42,100 nucleotides of DNA, taken from assembly GCA_003224235.1 (NCBI GenBank), contig QHYU01000178.1, forward strand, positions 3,976 through 46,075, in the 5' to 3' direction. The position numbers and the translations under genes were made by a program. Shown here one piece after another: positions 33,460-42,100 of this stretch; within the stretch, counting starts at the first letter, position 1; every line of letters begins with the position of its first letter. This stretch comes from Acidobacteriota bacterium (GTDB taxonomy: Bacteria > Acidobacteriota > Terriglobia > Acidiferrales > UBA7541). The notes beneath the pieces were generated by a model, which saw only the letters and a program-made list of their open reading frames with translations, was not told where the DNA came from and did not search any database.

Positions 33460-34685
33460 TGTGCGCCTCCTGTAGCAGCGGGCTGCACGACCTGCACCTT
33501 TTCTCCAGTGACGATGGAATCTGGCGGATTTACAATCACCGATTCATCGCCCTTGAGACCAGAAACAATCTCTATTTGATCGCCGAAATCGCGACCAGGC
33601 GTTACCGGTGTGAGCAACACGCTGCCGTTTTTTACAACTGCGACCTGCAGACCTTGCGAGCGAAATATAAGAGCGGAGACTGGCACGAGGTAGGAGGAGG
33701 TCTGTCCACGTACCTTGAGATGGACCTCGGTATAGGAGCCGGAGAGCAACTCGCCGCTGGGATTATCCACGTCAATCTCCGCAAGCAAGGTGCGAGTGGC
33801 GTAGTTGATGGCATTTGAAGTGCGAACCAGTTTGCCTTGGAATCGTCGTCCGGGAAATTCCGCCAGAGTCAGCTCTGCCGTCAGACCCGGAGTGGCGGCT
33901 TGGGAGTATTGTTGCGGCACATTCACGTAGACACGCAGCTTTCCCGCCTGAGAGATATGGAAAAGATCGGTTTTCACGCCTCCGGCGTTGCCAGAAGCGA
34001 TTAGCGCTCCGATATCGGTGTTACGTGCAGTGACGATTCCATCGAAAGGACAATAGATCTTCTGGAATGACTGCAAGGTCTCAAGCTGCTTCACATTGGC
34101 TTGATTGGCTTCGACTATCGTTTTGTTGGCATTGTAAGTGCCGACGGCATTATCCACGTCTTGCTGCGCCACCGCATGGGTTGCCAGCAAACCCTGGTAC
34201 CGATTCTTGGTGATCTCCGCCAGCTTGAGATTGGCCTGCACGGTGGCGAGATTGCTGCGTGACTGCTGCAATTGCTGATCGACTTCCGGCGTCTCAATCT
34301 CAGCCAGCAGCTGCCCCTTTCTTACATGCGCTCCGATATCTGCATACCAACGCTTGAGATAGCCGTTAGTGCGAGAGTAGATAGGAGCACTGATGAAGGG
34401 TTGCACGTTCCCCGGCAACACAATCTCCTGCGACGGCGCGGAACGCTGGGGAGAAATGACCGAAACTGACGGCACGGCCATCTGTGCGGTTTCAGCACTC
34501 ACCGTGGCGGCTTTCCGAAGACGCGCGAGAATGCCGTATACGAAGATCCCAGCAAAAACCAGGAGAATTGCGCCCGCGATGAGCCAGCCTCGTTTCGACC
34601 GACGCGGCGCTTTAACGACACTCAACGCTGGCGGTTCGTGCGGGAAGGCATTGCTTTGTGTTTGCGATTCCATGGGCATAACCAT
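33456..34685 (-). CDS. RND efflux periplasmic adaptor
   Basis: A 409-residue membrane-fusion protein. The N-terminal helix (RGWLIAGAILLVFAGIFVYG) is followed by VSVISPQRSAPSQEIVLPG, a lipoyl half (KRWYADIGAHVRKGQLLAEI), a coiled-coil hairpin of about 80 residues, the second lipoyl half (YCPFDGIVTARNTDIGALI), a beta-barrel (LRVYVNVPQQYSQAATPG) and a membrane-proximal domain to QPAATGGAQ. The start at 34685 is chosen because AAGGAG lies seven bases upstream; the frame is open further back over the end of the permease gene. It begins 25 bp after the permease stop and overlaps the channel gene start (GTGA). Confidence 0.92.
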   Translation of the reverse strand: MVMPMESQTQSNAFPHEPPALSVVKAPRRSKRGWLIAGAILLVFAGIFVYGILARLRKAATVSAETAQMAVPSVSVISPQRSAPSQEIVLPGNVQPFISAPIYSRTNGYLKRWYADIGAHVRKGQLLAEIETPEVDQQLQQSRSNLATVQANLKLAEITKNRYQGLLATHAVAQQDVDNAVGTYNANKTIVEANQANVKQLETLQSFQKIYCPFDGIVTARNTDIGALIASGNAGGVKTDLFHISQAGKLRVYVNVPQQYSQAATPGLTAELTLAEFPGRRFQGKLVRTSNAINYATRTLLAEIDVDNPSGELLSGSYTEVHLKVRGQTSSYLVPVSALIFRSQGLQVAVVKNGSVLLTPVTPGRDFGDQIEIVSGLKGDESVIVNPPDSIVTGEKVQVVQPAATGGAQ

Positions 34686-34710
34686 TCCTATTCTCCTTCG
34701 AAGAATTTTC

Positions 34711-37700
34711 CTATTGCTGACTGCCAGAATCAGCAACTTGCCGGCGCAGACCGTGGAGGACGCTGAAGACCGCGGGGACGAAGAACAGCGTGGACACCGT
34801 GGCGAAGAGTAATCCGCCAATCACGGCGCGGCCGAGAGGTGCATTCTGCTCTCCGCCTTCACCCAGTCCCAGCGCCATGGGCGCCATTCCAATGATCATG
34901 GCCAAAGCCGTCATTAACACCGGCCGAAAGCGCATGTATCCTGCCTGGAGGGCTGCTTCGACGGCGCTGCGTCCCTCACTCAATTGTTCTTTCGCAAAGC
35001 TGACCACCAGGATGCTGTTTGCTGTTGCCACTCCAACGCACATGATCGAGCCCGTCAGCGCGGGAACGCTGATGGTAGTGCCGGTCATAAATAGGAACCA
35101 GACAATTCCAGCCAGCGCCGCAGGCAACGCCATGAGAATGATGAAGGGGTCAAGCCACGACTGAAAATTCACGACGATCAGCAGGTAGACCAGAACAATG
35201 GCGAATAGCAGACCTGTCAACAAGCCCACAAAGGATGAACGCATGGTTTGGATCTGGCCACGTACGATGATTTGCGACCCCCGCGGAAGCTCTTTCTGGC
35301 TGGTGTTGATGATCGAGAAGATGTCCTTTGAGACGCCGCCAAGGTCTCGGCCCTGGACGGAACCGAATATGTCAATCACCGGCGCCACGTTGTAATGTGA
35401 GACAACGCTCAAGTCTGAATCGCGGCTTAAAGAGGCAAGACTCGCAAGTATGGAGGGCGGCGCATTACCCGTGCCAGTTACCGGAATGTTGGCCAAATCC
35501 TGGAATGACTGGACGCGGTACTGGGGTGTTTGTGTCGCGATCTGGTAGCTCACGCCATTCTTCGGGTTCAGCCAGAAAGAGGGCGAGGTTTGAGAACTGC
35601 CGCTGAGCGTTACCAGGAGATTGGTCGCAACTTCTCGCTGAGTGAACCCGATAGCACGGGCCTTCGTCCGATCCACATCGATATGCAGCTTCGGCTGGTT
35701 AAAGGTCTGCTGAATGCGGAGATCAGATGTTCCCGAAACGTTTTTTACGCGTGCCAAGAGCTTGTCCGCAAATTGCCGGTTGGCCTCCAGATCGTTTCCC
35801 ACCACTTGAATATCGATTGGGGCAGGCAGCCCGAAGTTCAGAATTTGCGTCACCATATCCGATGGCAAGAAATAGAACGTAGTTCCCGGAAAGGCGCGCG
35901 CCAGCTTTAACCTCAAGTCGTGCACATAACCTGCGGTGGGGTGATGCTTCGGCGAGAGCGAGACCATGATGTCCGCATCCTGCGTCCCAACCGGAGCCGA
36001 ATTGCTGTAGGAAAGATTGATACCGCTATAGGGCAAGCCAATGTTATCGATGACGCCGGCAAACTCCTGCGGCGGTATCTGCTTGCGGATTTCGTTTTCC
36101 GCCCGGTCACACAAAGCAGCTGTTTCTTCAATGCGCGTTCCGGTTGGGGCACGCAGGTGCAGCGTAAACTCGCCACTATCCACCGATGGAAAAAAGTCTT
36201 GTCCCAGCCACGGGAGCAGAGCGAAGGAGAGGAAGCAGGCCGAGAGGAAGCCGGCAACAAAAATGCGGCGGTGATCAATAAATGTTTCGAGCAGCCTGCG
36301 ATATGCGCTCCGGATACTCTCAAAACTACGTTCGAACCAAGCTTGAAACCGCACCAGAGGGTTCTTGCTCACGCTAGTTTCGTTTGAATTTCCTTCCGCG
36401 TGGGCCTTGAGGAAGTATTTGGCCAAGGTCGGCACCAGGGTCCTCGAAAGCAGGTAAGAAGCCAGCATAGCGAATACAACTGCCTCAGCCAGCGGCACAA
36501 AGAGATAACGCGCAACACCGGTGAGCAGGAACATCGGCACGAACACGATGCAAATGCTGAGTGTTGAAACCAGCGCGGGTATTGCGATCTGCTGCGCGCC
36601 ATCGAGAATCGCTTGTTCTATGTCCTTGCCTTCGGCGAGGAAGCGGTGGATGTTTTCAATGGTGACCGTTGCATCATCCACCAGAATGCCGACGGCCAGC
36701 GCCAGGCCGCCAAGCGTCATGATGTTGATGGTCTCTCCCAGCATGCTGAGGGCAGTGATAGAAGACAGAATAGAAAGAGGAATTGAAATGGCGATGATAA
36801 CCGTGCTGCGCCAGCTTCCGAGAAAAAGAAGAATCATGGCAGCCGTAAGGCAGGCAGCGATGAGCGCCTCCCGCACCACGCCGGAAATGGCCCCGCGGAC
36901 AAAAACAGATTGATCCCCTACGGTACGAATTTGAAGGTCCGGTGGGAGCGTGTTCTTGACGAATGGCAATAGCTGTTTGATCCCGGCGATGATGTTTAGC
37001 GTAGAGGCACTGCCGATCTTTTGGATCGTCATCAGCGTCGACCGTCGCCCGTCGACGCGGACGATATTGGTTTGCGGCGGGAACCCGTCCCGCACGAAGG
37101 CGACATCACGGATGTAAATCGTCGAGGTTCCAACAGTCTTGATGGGAAGGTCGTTCAGTCCCTTGATTGTCGTCGGGCTCCCATTCATGTCCACGTTGTA
37201 TTCGAAGGCCCCGATCTTCGCCGTTCCGGCAGGGAGAATGAGATTTTGCGCGCTGATAGCGTTCACCACGTCGAGTGGAGACAGCCCGTTCGCTTGGAGC
37301 GCAGCGGTGTTCAAATCCACTTGAACCTGCCGTTGCTTGCCACCGTACGGATACGGGATGGCTGTGCCGGGAACTGAAGTGAGCTGGGGCCGGATGAAAT
37401 TCAGTCCCAGATCATTCAACTGTTGCTCAGGAAGCGTGGGACTGGAGAGAGCGAGCTGAAGAATCGGAACGCTGGAAGCGCTGTAAGTGATGATCAGCGG
37501 CGCCGTCGTTCCCGCCGGCAACTGCTTGAGTTGAGTCTGGGACTGGCCTGCAATCTGCGCTATGGCGGTACTGATATTCGCACCGGGATGGAAAAAAACC
37601 TTGATGACAGCGACGCCGTTCAGCGACTGCGACTCTATATGCTCGATATCATTCACGGTGGTCGTTAGGTTGCGCTCCTGAAGAGTGATGATTCTACTCG

Positions 37701-37878
37701 CCATGTCCTGCGGTGCGAGCCCGTTGTAAGTCCAAATGATGCTCACTACAGGGATGTTGATGTTCGGGAAAATGTCTGTGGGAGTGCGAAACGCTGAGAG
37801 CGTTCCCAGGATCAAGATCAGAATAGCCAGCACTACGAACGTGTAGGGCCGCCTGAGCGCGAGCCGAACAATCCACAT
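34711..37878 (-). CDS. RND multidrug-type efflux permease (AcrB/HAE1-like)
   Basis: A 1055-residue proton-driven pump with the usual twelve helices and two large periplasmic loops. It starts MWIVRLALRRPYTFVVLAIL, then FRTPTDIFPNINIPVVSIIW. The helix-4 motif GILVDDATVTIENIHR, near residue 400, carries the paired Asp of the proton relay. The second half repeats the plan, with PAALAGIVWFLFMTGTTI and GVATANSILVVSFAKEQL. The motif suits the drug/organic-compound (HAE1) branch better than the heavy-metal branch, but substrates cannot be read from it. The ATG follows a perfect AAGGAGGT. First gene of a three-gene operon with its adaptor and channel. No regulator lies directly next to it. Confidence 0.93.
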   Translation of the reverse strand: MWIVRLALRRPYTFVVLAILILILGTLSAFRTPTDIFPNINIPVVSIIWTYNGLAPQDMASRIITLQERNLTTTVNDIEHIESQSLNGVAVIKVFFHPGANISTAIAQIAGQSQTQLKQLPAGTTAPLIITYSASSVPILQLALSSPTLPEQQLNDLGLNFIRPQLTSVPGTAIPYPYGGKQRQVQVDLNTAALQANGLSPLDVVNAISAQNLILPAGTAKIGAFEYNVDMNGSPTTIKGLNDLPIKTVGTSTIYIRDVAFVRDGFPPQTNIVRVDGRRSTLMTIQKIGSASTLNIIAGIKQLLPFVKNTLPPDLQIRTVGDQSVFVRGAISGVVREALIAACLTAAMILLFLGSWRSTVIIAISIPLSILSSITALSMLGETINIMTLGGLALAVGILVDDATVTIENIHRFLAEGKDIEQAILDGAQQIAIPALVSTLSICIVFVPMFLLTGVARYLFVPLAEAVVFAMLASYLLSRTLVPTLAKYFLKAHAEGNSNETSVSKNPLVRFQAWFERSFESIRSAYRRLLETFIDHRRIFVAGFLSACFLSFALLPWLGQDFFPSVDSGEFTLHLRAPTGTRIEETAALCDRAENEIRKQIPPQEFAGVIDNIGLPYSGINLSYSNSAPVGTQDADIMVSLSPKHHPTAGYVHDLRLKLARAFPGTTFYFLPSDMVTQILNFGLPAPIDIQVVGNDLEANRQFADKLLARVKNVSGTSDLRIQQTFNQPKLHIDVDRTKARAIGFTQREVATNLLVTLSGSSQTSPSFWLNPKNGVSYQIATQTPQYRVQSFQDLANIPVTGTGNAPPSILASLASLSRDSDLSVVSHYNVAPVIDIFGSVQGRDLGGVSKDIFSIINTSQKELPRGSQIIVRGQIQTMRSSFVGLLTGLLFAIVLVYLLIVVNFQSWLDPFIILMALPAALAGIVWFLFMTGTTISVPALTGSIMCVGVATANSILVVSFAKEQLSEGRSAVEAALQAGYMRFRPVLMTALAMIIGMAPMALGLGEGGEQNAPLGRAVIGGLLFATVSTLFFVPAVFSVLHGLRRQVADSGSQQ

Positions 37879-38082
37879 AAATTACCTCCTTGTGACTTTT
37901 CAGGTCTGGATCAATGTCCAGGGATCACCCAGCCGAACAGTTGGGCGAAAGCGCCACCCTCCAAGGGAGCACACTTGAGTTGCTGTGGGCCTGCCTCCAA
38001 AAGCTTTTTCGAACCTGATCTTCCTTCGGTGCATGATTTCTTCTCCATATCGGCCACTTGCCGCTGTCTTGATGAATTCGAA

Positions 38083-38202
38083 CTACCTGTGACCGCCGCC
38101 GCCGTGACCGCCGCCTCCGTGGAAACCGCCGCCATGGAAATTACCAGCGTGGAAACGTCCGCGCAAGCTCGACTGCCCGCGCGAGGAGTACCCCCTGGCC
38201 AC
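38083..38202 (-). CDS. Gly/His-rich short frame, probably a gene fragment
   Basis: A 39-codon minus-strand frame opens with GTG and reads MARGYSSRGQSSLRGRF, then HAGNFHGGGFHGGGGHGGG and HR, stop. Gly-Gly-His tails of this kind end many exported or envelope proteins in Acidobacteria-like genomes. An in-frame TGA lies just upstream, so it is more likely the 3' end of a decayed gene than a full gene. The frame shifted by one (37911-38135) is longer, but its Ala/Val/Thr repeats only mirror the same GC-rich triplets. Metal binding by the histidines is possible. Confidence 0.35.
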   Translation of the reverse strand: MARGYSSRGQSSLRGRFHAGNFHGGGFHGGGGHGGGGHR

Positions 38203-38602
38203 CCCTCAGTTCGGTGGATGCCGCGCGTTCGCTTCTCTACCCAATCAACTGCATTTGACTAACCACAGTGAACTTTGAGCCTAGAACTTGGGAAGTGACT
38301 GAAGACAAGGAAATTGGGCTTACTGAGATCGCGACTGCTGGAGAAGGTGTCATTATTTCGACGCGCCTCTGGACATTTCTCGAGGGTTTTCGACACGCGA
38401 TACATCTCAGGGGGCCGCAGCATGCCGGGAGACTTGAAAGCGAGCAGATATGTTTCTGGTTATGCGTCATGCTGGTGACGATGGCGGCGGGTGCCGTCAT
38501 CGTCGATTGCAAAGCGTCATCGCGCCATTCTGCAGGCCTAACTCCGGATCGGACACGTTCTGCGCTGATCGCTTGCTTGCAAGGAATACCTTGGGGAAGG
38601 CC
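38203..38602. other. Gap upstream of the multicopper oxidase
   Basis: No convincing gene is seen between the Gly/His fragment and the oxidase. Frames on both strands (38268-38606 plus, 38237-38512 minus) are open, but neither has a start context or recognisable motif. The region probably holds control sequence for the divergent RND operon and oxidase. I found no clear sigma70 promoter by eye. Confidence 0.3.
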
Positions 38603-38622
38603 ATGACAAGCTGGTTATCACT

Positions 38623-38640
38623 TTGGCATGGGAAGTGCTA
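38623..38640 (+). promoter_or_regulatory. Sigma54-like -24/-12 sequence before the multicopper oxidase
   Basis: TTGGCATGGGAAGTGCTA has GG and GC separated by exactly ten bases and matches TGGCA at the -24 box; the -12 box reads GTGC instead of TTGC. Expected start is near 38650, giving a leader of only about seven bases to the ATG at 38657, which argues against it or for a different start codon. A sigma54 activator gene lies just downstream of the oxidase, which makes the match worth noting. Confidence 0.35.
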
Positions 38641-38656
38641 CAGGACAATCGTGATT

Positions 38657-40117
38657 ATGACAAGGACCCTACTGCTCATCGGTGTGCGGATATTTCTCCC
38701 AGCTCTGGGCTGCGCCCAGACTGTTTCATTGCCGGAGCCTCCGCAGGTGCGAGCGAAGAATCACGTCGTATCCCTTACGCTGCATGGAGTAAATGAAAAT
38801 GGCCGGTATGCCTTCGCTTTCAACGGTGGGAGGGTGGCTCCTGTGATCCGTGCTTCCCCTGGTGATGTTCTCAGCATCACCTACATCAACGATCTTCCGG
38901 CCAAGTCCCGGGAGACTTGTGCGGTGAATCCCTGCATGAACATGACGAACTTGCATTTTCATGGGCTCGCCGTCTCGCCGAACGCCCCGCAGGATGACGT
39001 GATCGGAATGCTGGCCATGCCTGGCCAGGTTTTGCGCTACTCTGTCGAGATTCCGCGCGATCATCCGCCGGGCCTGTTCTGGTATCACACTCATCCCCAT
39101 GGCGAGAGCCACCGGCAAGTATCGGACGGAATGTCAGGAGCCATCGTCATCGAGGGAATGGAACGTTATGCCCCCCAAGTAGGGCGACTTCGCGAGCGTG
39201 TGATCGTTCTGCGCGGCCGCTCCATTGAGCATGATCCGAATGCGGCCGAACTCAGGCACCATGTTGAAATCCAGTCTAAGGGATGTAGGGGAGAAGCGAA
39301 GGCAGCCGAGGAAATCTTCACCGTGAATGGGGCAGTTCGCCCGCGAATCGAGATCGCGCCTAAAGAGCGGCAGTTCTGGCGGATGGTGAACGCCTCGGCG
39401 GACCGCTATTTAGACCTGCAGCTTGATGGACAGACATTTGAAATCGCGGCGCTGGACGGGATGCCACTCGCGTACCACGAACCCGAAGGCCCGACACGCA
39501 CCACCAATCACCTACTGCTGGCACCTGCGGGACGGCTCGAAGCTATCGTTACCGGTCCACCGCCTGGAACACATAGTGCTCTGCGTACGCTTTGTGTAGA
39601 TACCGGTTCCGACGGGGATCCCAATCCGGGGATGGCGCTGGCAGATCTGGTGCAACCCAGTTCAGATCCACCGCCTGAGCAAGTGCATGCTATCGATGAC
39701 CGCCCGCCGCTTTACAAGCCGATCGACGTCGAGCCGCTGAACAAGGTTGCACCGAACTTCATTGTCACCTTCACCGAGGACAAGAACGGCTTCTACATCA
39801 ATGGCCGCAAGTTTGCGCCGGATGCAAGTCCGATGACAAGCGCTCGCTTAGGTACTTATCAGCATTGGCGTATTGTCAACCGAACTGGGGAACTACATCC
39901 TTTCCACATACACCAGGTCCACTTCCTGGCCTATGCAGAAAACGGCGTCCCGCTCGCGCATCCTGCGTGGCTGGATACGGTGAATGTTCCTTATCGCAGC
40001 TCCGTTGATGTCATCTTGGACTTCACCGACCCCATCATCAAGGGCATTTCGGTATTTCATTGTCATCTGCTGAATCACGAGGACAAGGGGATGATGGCCA
40101 AGATCCTGTTCAAGTGA
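38657..40117 (+). CDS. Laccase-type multicopper oxidase
   Basis: A 486-residue exported three-domain copper oxidase that would oxidise a substrate (phenol, metal ion such as Cu(I), or similar) and reduce oxygen to water. The signal peptide is LLLIGVRIFLPALGCAQ. All four copper-binding motifs are present: NLHFHGLAVS, FWYHTHPHGES, LHPFHIHQVHFL and VFHCHLLNHEDKGMM, the last with the type-1 Cys and a Met in the axial position. The ATG at 38657 is used; ATG 38603 and GTG 38651 are alternatives. It is convergent with the sigma54 activator (31-bp gap) and divergent from the RND operon. A role in copper or phenolic stress is an inference from the motifs. Confidence 0.88.
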   Translation: MTRTLLLIGVRIFLPALGCAQTVSLPEPPQVRAKNHVVSLTLHGVNENGRYAFAFNGGRVAPVIRASPGDVLSITYINDLPAKSRETCAVNPCMNMTNLHFHGLAVSPNAPQDDVIGMLAMPGQVLRYSVEIPRDHPPGLFWYHTHPHGESHRQVSDGMSGAIVIEGMERYAPQVGRLRERVIVLRGRSIEHDPNAAELRHHVEIQSKGCRGEAKAAEEIFTVNGAVRPRIEIAPKERQFWRMVNASADRYLDLQLDGQTFEIAALDGMPLAYHEPEGPTRTTNHLLLAPAGRLEAIVTGPPPGTHSALRTLCVDTGSDGDPNPGMALADLVQPSSDPPPEQVHAIDDRPPLYKPIDVEPLNKVAPNFIVTFTEDKNGFYINGRKFAPDASPMTSARLGTYQHWRIVNRTGELHPFHIHQVHFLAYAENGVPLAHPAWLDTVNVPYRSSVDVILDFTDPIIKGISVFHCHLLNHEDKGMMAKILFK

Positions 40118-40148
40118 CCGTCGCAGGCCAGCATCTTTATGGACGCTA

Positions 40149-41462
40149 CTAAAATTGCGGCAGTGGCTCCGGCTCCTGAAGTGTTGGCCCCATCACATCC
40201 TGGCTGCTTTGGGGACAAGGCCGGGAAATCCCCAGCTTCTTCATCTTGTGGATAAGCGTGGTGCGCTTCAGCCCCAGCTTGGCAGCGGCACCGGTCGGTC
40301 CGCCTAACACCCAGCCCACCGCCGCCAGCGTGTGCGAAATCAGAGTGCGTTCGGAGTCCGTTAGAGTAGTTGCAGCCGGAGAGATGTTGACACCCTGAGT
40401 CCCTGCCGTCGGCAAAGCATTGGGAAGCACGCCATCGTTTGAAAGGATCACGGCACGTTCGATCTGGCTGCTTTGGGGACAAGGCCGGGAAATCCCCAGC
40501 TTCTTCATCTTGTGGATCAGCGTGGTGCGCTTCAGCCCCAGCTTGGCAGCGGCACCGGTCGGTCCGCCTAGCACCCAGCCTACCGCCGCCAGCGTGTGCG
40601 AAATCAGAGTGCGTTCGGAATCCCTCAGAGTAGTTGCAGCCGGAGAGATGATGACATCCTGAGTCCCTGCCGTCGGCAAAGGATTGGGAAGCACGCCATC
40701 GTTTGAAAGGATCACGGCACGTTCGATCAGGTTCTGTAGCTCGCGAATATTCCCCGGCCACTGGTACGAGCTGAGCGCAGACATCGTTTTCGGAGGAATG
40801 TGTTCGATTTGCTTACCTATCCGGCGAGAAACAATCTCGACAAAATGCGTCACCAGGGCCGGAATGTCTTCGCGGCGCGCCCGCAACGGTGGCAGCAGGA
40901 TAGGGAACACGTTCAGACGGTAGTAGAGGTCGATGCGAAATTCGCCCCGCTTCACCATCTCCGTCAGATCACGGTTCGTTGCAGCCACCAGCCGAACGTC
41001 CACTTGGTGAGTCCGAGTGCTGCCCAAGCGCTCGAACTCCTGTTCCTGCAGGACACGGAGCAGTTTGGGCTGCAATGCCAGCGGAATATCGCCCACTTCA
41101 TCCAGGAAGAGCGTGCCTTTGTCGGCCAGCTCGAAACGGCCAATCCTTTGCGCTATGGCTCCGGTGAACGCGCCTTTCTCGTGGCCAAAAAGCTCACTTT
41201 CCAGCAGATCCAGCGGAATGGCAGCGCAATTCAGCTTTGCGAACGAGCGTCCGCACCGCGAGCTGATGTTGTGAATCGCGCGCGCGATCAGCTCCTTGCC
41301 GGTGCCTGTTTCTCCCTGGATCAGAACGGTGGAATCCGTAGGCGCGACGCGTTCGACTTGTTCGAGCACCGCTTCCAGAGCAAGACTGTTGCCTATGACT
41401 TGCTCGAATCTGCGCTGATTACGGCCCTGGCCACCGGACCCGAATCTTTCGAAAGCTTCCAC
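40149..41462 (-). CDS. Sigma54-dependent activator with duplicated Fis-type DNA-binding domain
   Basis: A 437-residue NtrC-type AAA+ activator without its own receiver. The AAA+ domain starts near [20 protein letters not shown]. It has Walker A GETGTGKE, the sigma54-contact loop HEKGAFTGA, Walker [11 protein letters not shown], and AATNRDL and [20 protein letters not shown] further on. The C-terminal Fis-type helix-turn-helix ([35 protein letters not shown]) occurs twice, separated by a second copy of the AAA+ end [15 protein letters not shown]. This results from a 264-bp tandem repeat (40200-40727). The start is GTG at 41462 because GGAGG lies six bases upstream; ATG 41552 would overlap the receiver gene. 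It follows the receiver gene by 43 bp, so the two probably act as a split NtrC-like system. Confidence 0.9.
   Translation of the reverse strand: MEAFERFGSGGQGRNQRRFEQVIGNSLALEAVLEQVERVAPTDSTVLIQGETGTGKELIARAIHNISSRCGRSFAKLNCAAIPLDLLESELFGHEKGAFTGAIAQRIGRFELADKGTLFLDEVGDIPLALQPKLLRVLQEQEFERLGSTRTHQVDVRLVAATNRDLTEMVKRGEFRIDLYYRLNVFPILLPPLRARREDIPALVTHFVEIVSRRIGKQIEHIPPKTMSALSSYQWPGNIRELQNLIERAVILSNDGVLPNPLPTAGTQDVIISPAATTLRDSERTLISHTLAAVGWVLGGPTGAAAKLGLKRTTLIHKMKKLGISRPCPQSSQIERAVILSNDGVLPNALPTAGTQGVNISPAATTLTDSERTLISHTLAAVGWVLGGPTGAAAKLGLKRTTLIHKMKKLGISRPCPQSSQDVMGPTLQEPEPLPQF
40200..40727. repeat. Tandem 264-bp duplication inside the activator gene
   Basis: Copies at 40200-40463 and 40464-40727 are nearly identical. 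The period is exactly 88 codons, so the frame is preserved. I noticed only about eight to ten differing bases (for example at the PNALPT/PNPLPT, GVNIS/DVIIS and LTDSE/LRDSE positions), which points to a fairly recent event followed by some divergence. Confidence 0.92.
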
Positions 41463-41505
41463 AGAGGACCTCCGGGCGCCCGGATGGACGCTTCCGTTAC
41501 CGGGC

Positions 41506-41883
41506 TCAACTCTCCAGAGCCGCTCGAACACTCTCGAGCAGGGCTTCATCATCGAACGGTTTTGCGAGGAACTCCACTGCGCCTGCTCTCAACGCCTGCA
41601 TCCGCATTTTTGCGTCGCCATGTGCCGTGATGAAGATGATCGGAATCCTGCAACGTTCAGCGTTCAGCTGAGCCTGCAGTTCGAGACCGGACATTCCGGG
41701 CATACGGATATCCGCGATCAGACATGCAATCTCGTGCTGTTGGCCGGACTTCAGGAATTCCTCCGCCGACGCAAACGCTTGTGCCGGCAAGCCAACCGCT
41801 TTCAGCAGGCCCTGTAGTGCGCTGCGCACCGAATCATCATCATCGAGGATGGCAACTAATTTGGTCTTTCCCTGAATGGCCAT
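41506..41883 (-). CDS. Single-domain response regulator (receiver)
   Basis: A 125-residue receiver with all key residues: VAILDDDDSVRSALQGLL (acidic cluster), LIADIRMPGMSGLELQ with the phospho-acceptor Asp at about residue 57, PIIFITAHGD (Thr), and VEFLAKPFDDEAL (Lys). The sequence is closest in style to FixJ/NodW-type receivers. There is no output domain. It precedes the sigma54 activator by 43 bp on the same strand and probably forms its signalling input, in place of the receiver that NtrC-type proteins usually carry. No kinase gene is visible before the window ends, although upstream sequence to 42100 shows no gene. Confidence 0.88.
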   Translation of the reverse strand: MAIQGKTKLVAILDDDDSVRSALQGLLKAVGLPAQAFASAEEFLKSGQQHEIACLIADIRMPGMSGLELQAQLNAERCRIPIIFITAHGDAKMRMQALRAGAVEFLAKPFDDEALLESVRAALES

Positions 41884-42100
41884 AGTAGGAGCCTAGCAGC
41901 GGTGCCAAAAGCGGCGCAATTATGCTTTGGTATAGGAGCTCTAACCCAAGTTCCGCAGTTTGGAGCGAGTTGAAGATTTTTTGAGCACATTCTCAAGGCG
42001 GTTCGAGCCTTGAGATTTCCTAACATTCCCATTTGCAGCGTGAGTCCTCGAGGCGGGTTGCGTGGTGTGCGTGAATGCGTTTGTAGTGAAGACCAACCCT

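Noticed and set aside
37911-38135. 74-codon minus-strand frame starting MAAVSTEAAVTAAAV
   Set aside because: It reads the same repeated triplets as the Gly/His tail shifted by one base. The Ala/Val/Thr run is the expected by-product.
38237-38606. Overlapping open frames on both strands upstream of the oxidase
   Set aside because: Neither has a ribosome-binding site, a recognisable motif or a natural amino-acid pattern.
41884-42100. Right-edge sequence examined for a kinase gene or sigma54 site
   Set aside because: No coding frame is seen. TTGGCACC near 41905 on the minus strand lacks a GC at the required ten-base distance.

Overview
The window looks like one contig of a GC-rich Gram-negative soil-type bacterium, most likely an Acidobacteriota member. 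This is inference from a large secreted putative-Ig lipoprotein, hopanoid genes (HpnJ/HpnI), RND and MacA/TolC-type envelope genes, and abundant REP-like hairpins of the 'GCCGGGCTTCAGCCCGGC' type. I see no rRNA, no tRNA, no CRISPR array and no phage structural genes.

Layout. 1-2150: edge of an integrated element, with a partial unknown gene, an excisionase-like HTH protein, a tyrosine integrase with a clean terminator, and a pair of direct repeats. 2155-3403: small cysteine proteins, the first of two copies of a 48-residue zinc-ribbon gene with a REP element at its 3' end, and a broken secreted-protein gene. 3466-7999: a three-gene secretion operon (unknown secreted protein, matrixin-like metalloprotease, Ig-repeat lipoprotein) joined by 4-bp GTGA overlaps and preceded by a near-consensus sigma70 promoter. 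8013-9261: an internally deleted insertion sequence with doubled terminal repeats. 9880-13935: a REP-rich region holding an HD-GYP protein, a DUF2207-type protein that seems to have lost its N-terminal half, the second zinc-ribbon gene, and a REP-associated tyrosine transposase (RAYT) with its own repeat family.

13930-26398 is mostly envelope-related: an MFS exporter, a degenerate receiver protein, a MacA/HlyD-type adaptor coupled to a TPR protein, two polytopic membrane proteins (one PMT-like glycosyltransferase), a MacB-type permease without an ATPase neighbour, two paralogous His-rich membrane proteins and a TolC-family channel. 26493-30137 is a hopanoid side-chain operon: HpnJ radical SAM enzyme, a four-helix EamA/SMR-like protein, and HpnI fused to a second such four-helix domain. 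30325-31763 holds a small LSm-like membrane protein and a NarL-type response regulator.

31939-37878 (minus strand) is a complete RND tripartite efflux operon in the order permease, adaptor, outer-membrane channel. 38083-38202 is a Gly/His-rich fragment. 38657-40117 is a laccase-type multicopper oxidase with a sigma54-like sequence just upstream. 40149-41883 (minus) is a receiver protein followed by a sigma54 activator whose C-terminal Fis-type DNA-binding domain has been duplicated in tandem by an exact 264-bp repeat.

The most unusual items are the duplicated Fis domain, the zinc-ribbon/REP unit that recurs and apparently supplies a start to a truncated gene on the other strand, the transporter-like/HpnI fusion, and the RAYT gene whose C-terminus was rewritten by a deletion inside its own REP array.
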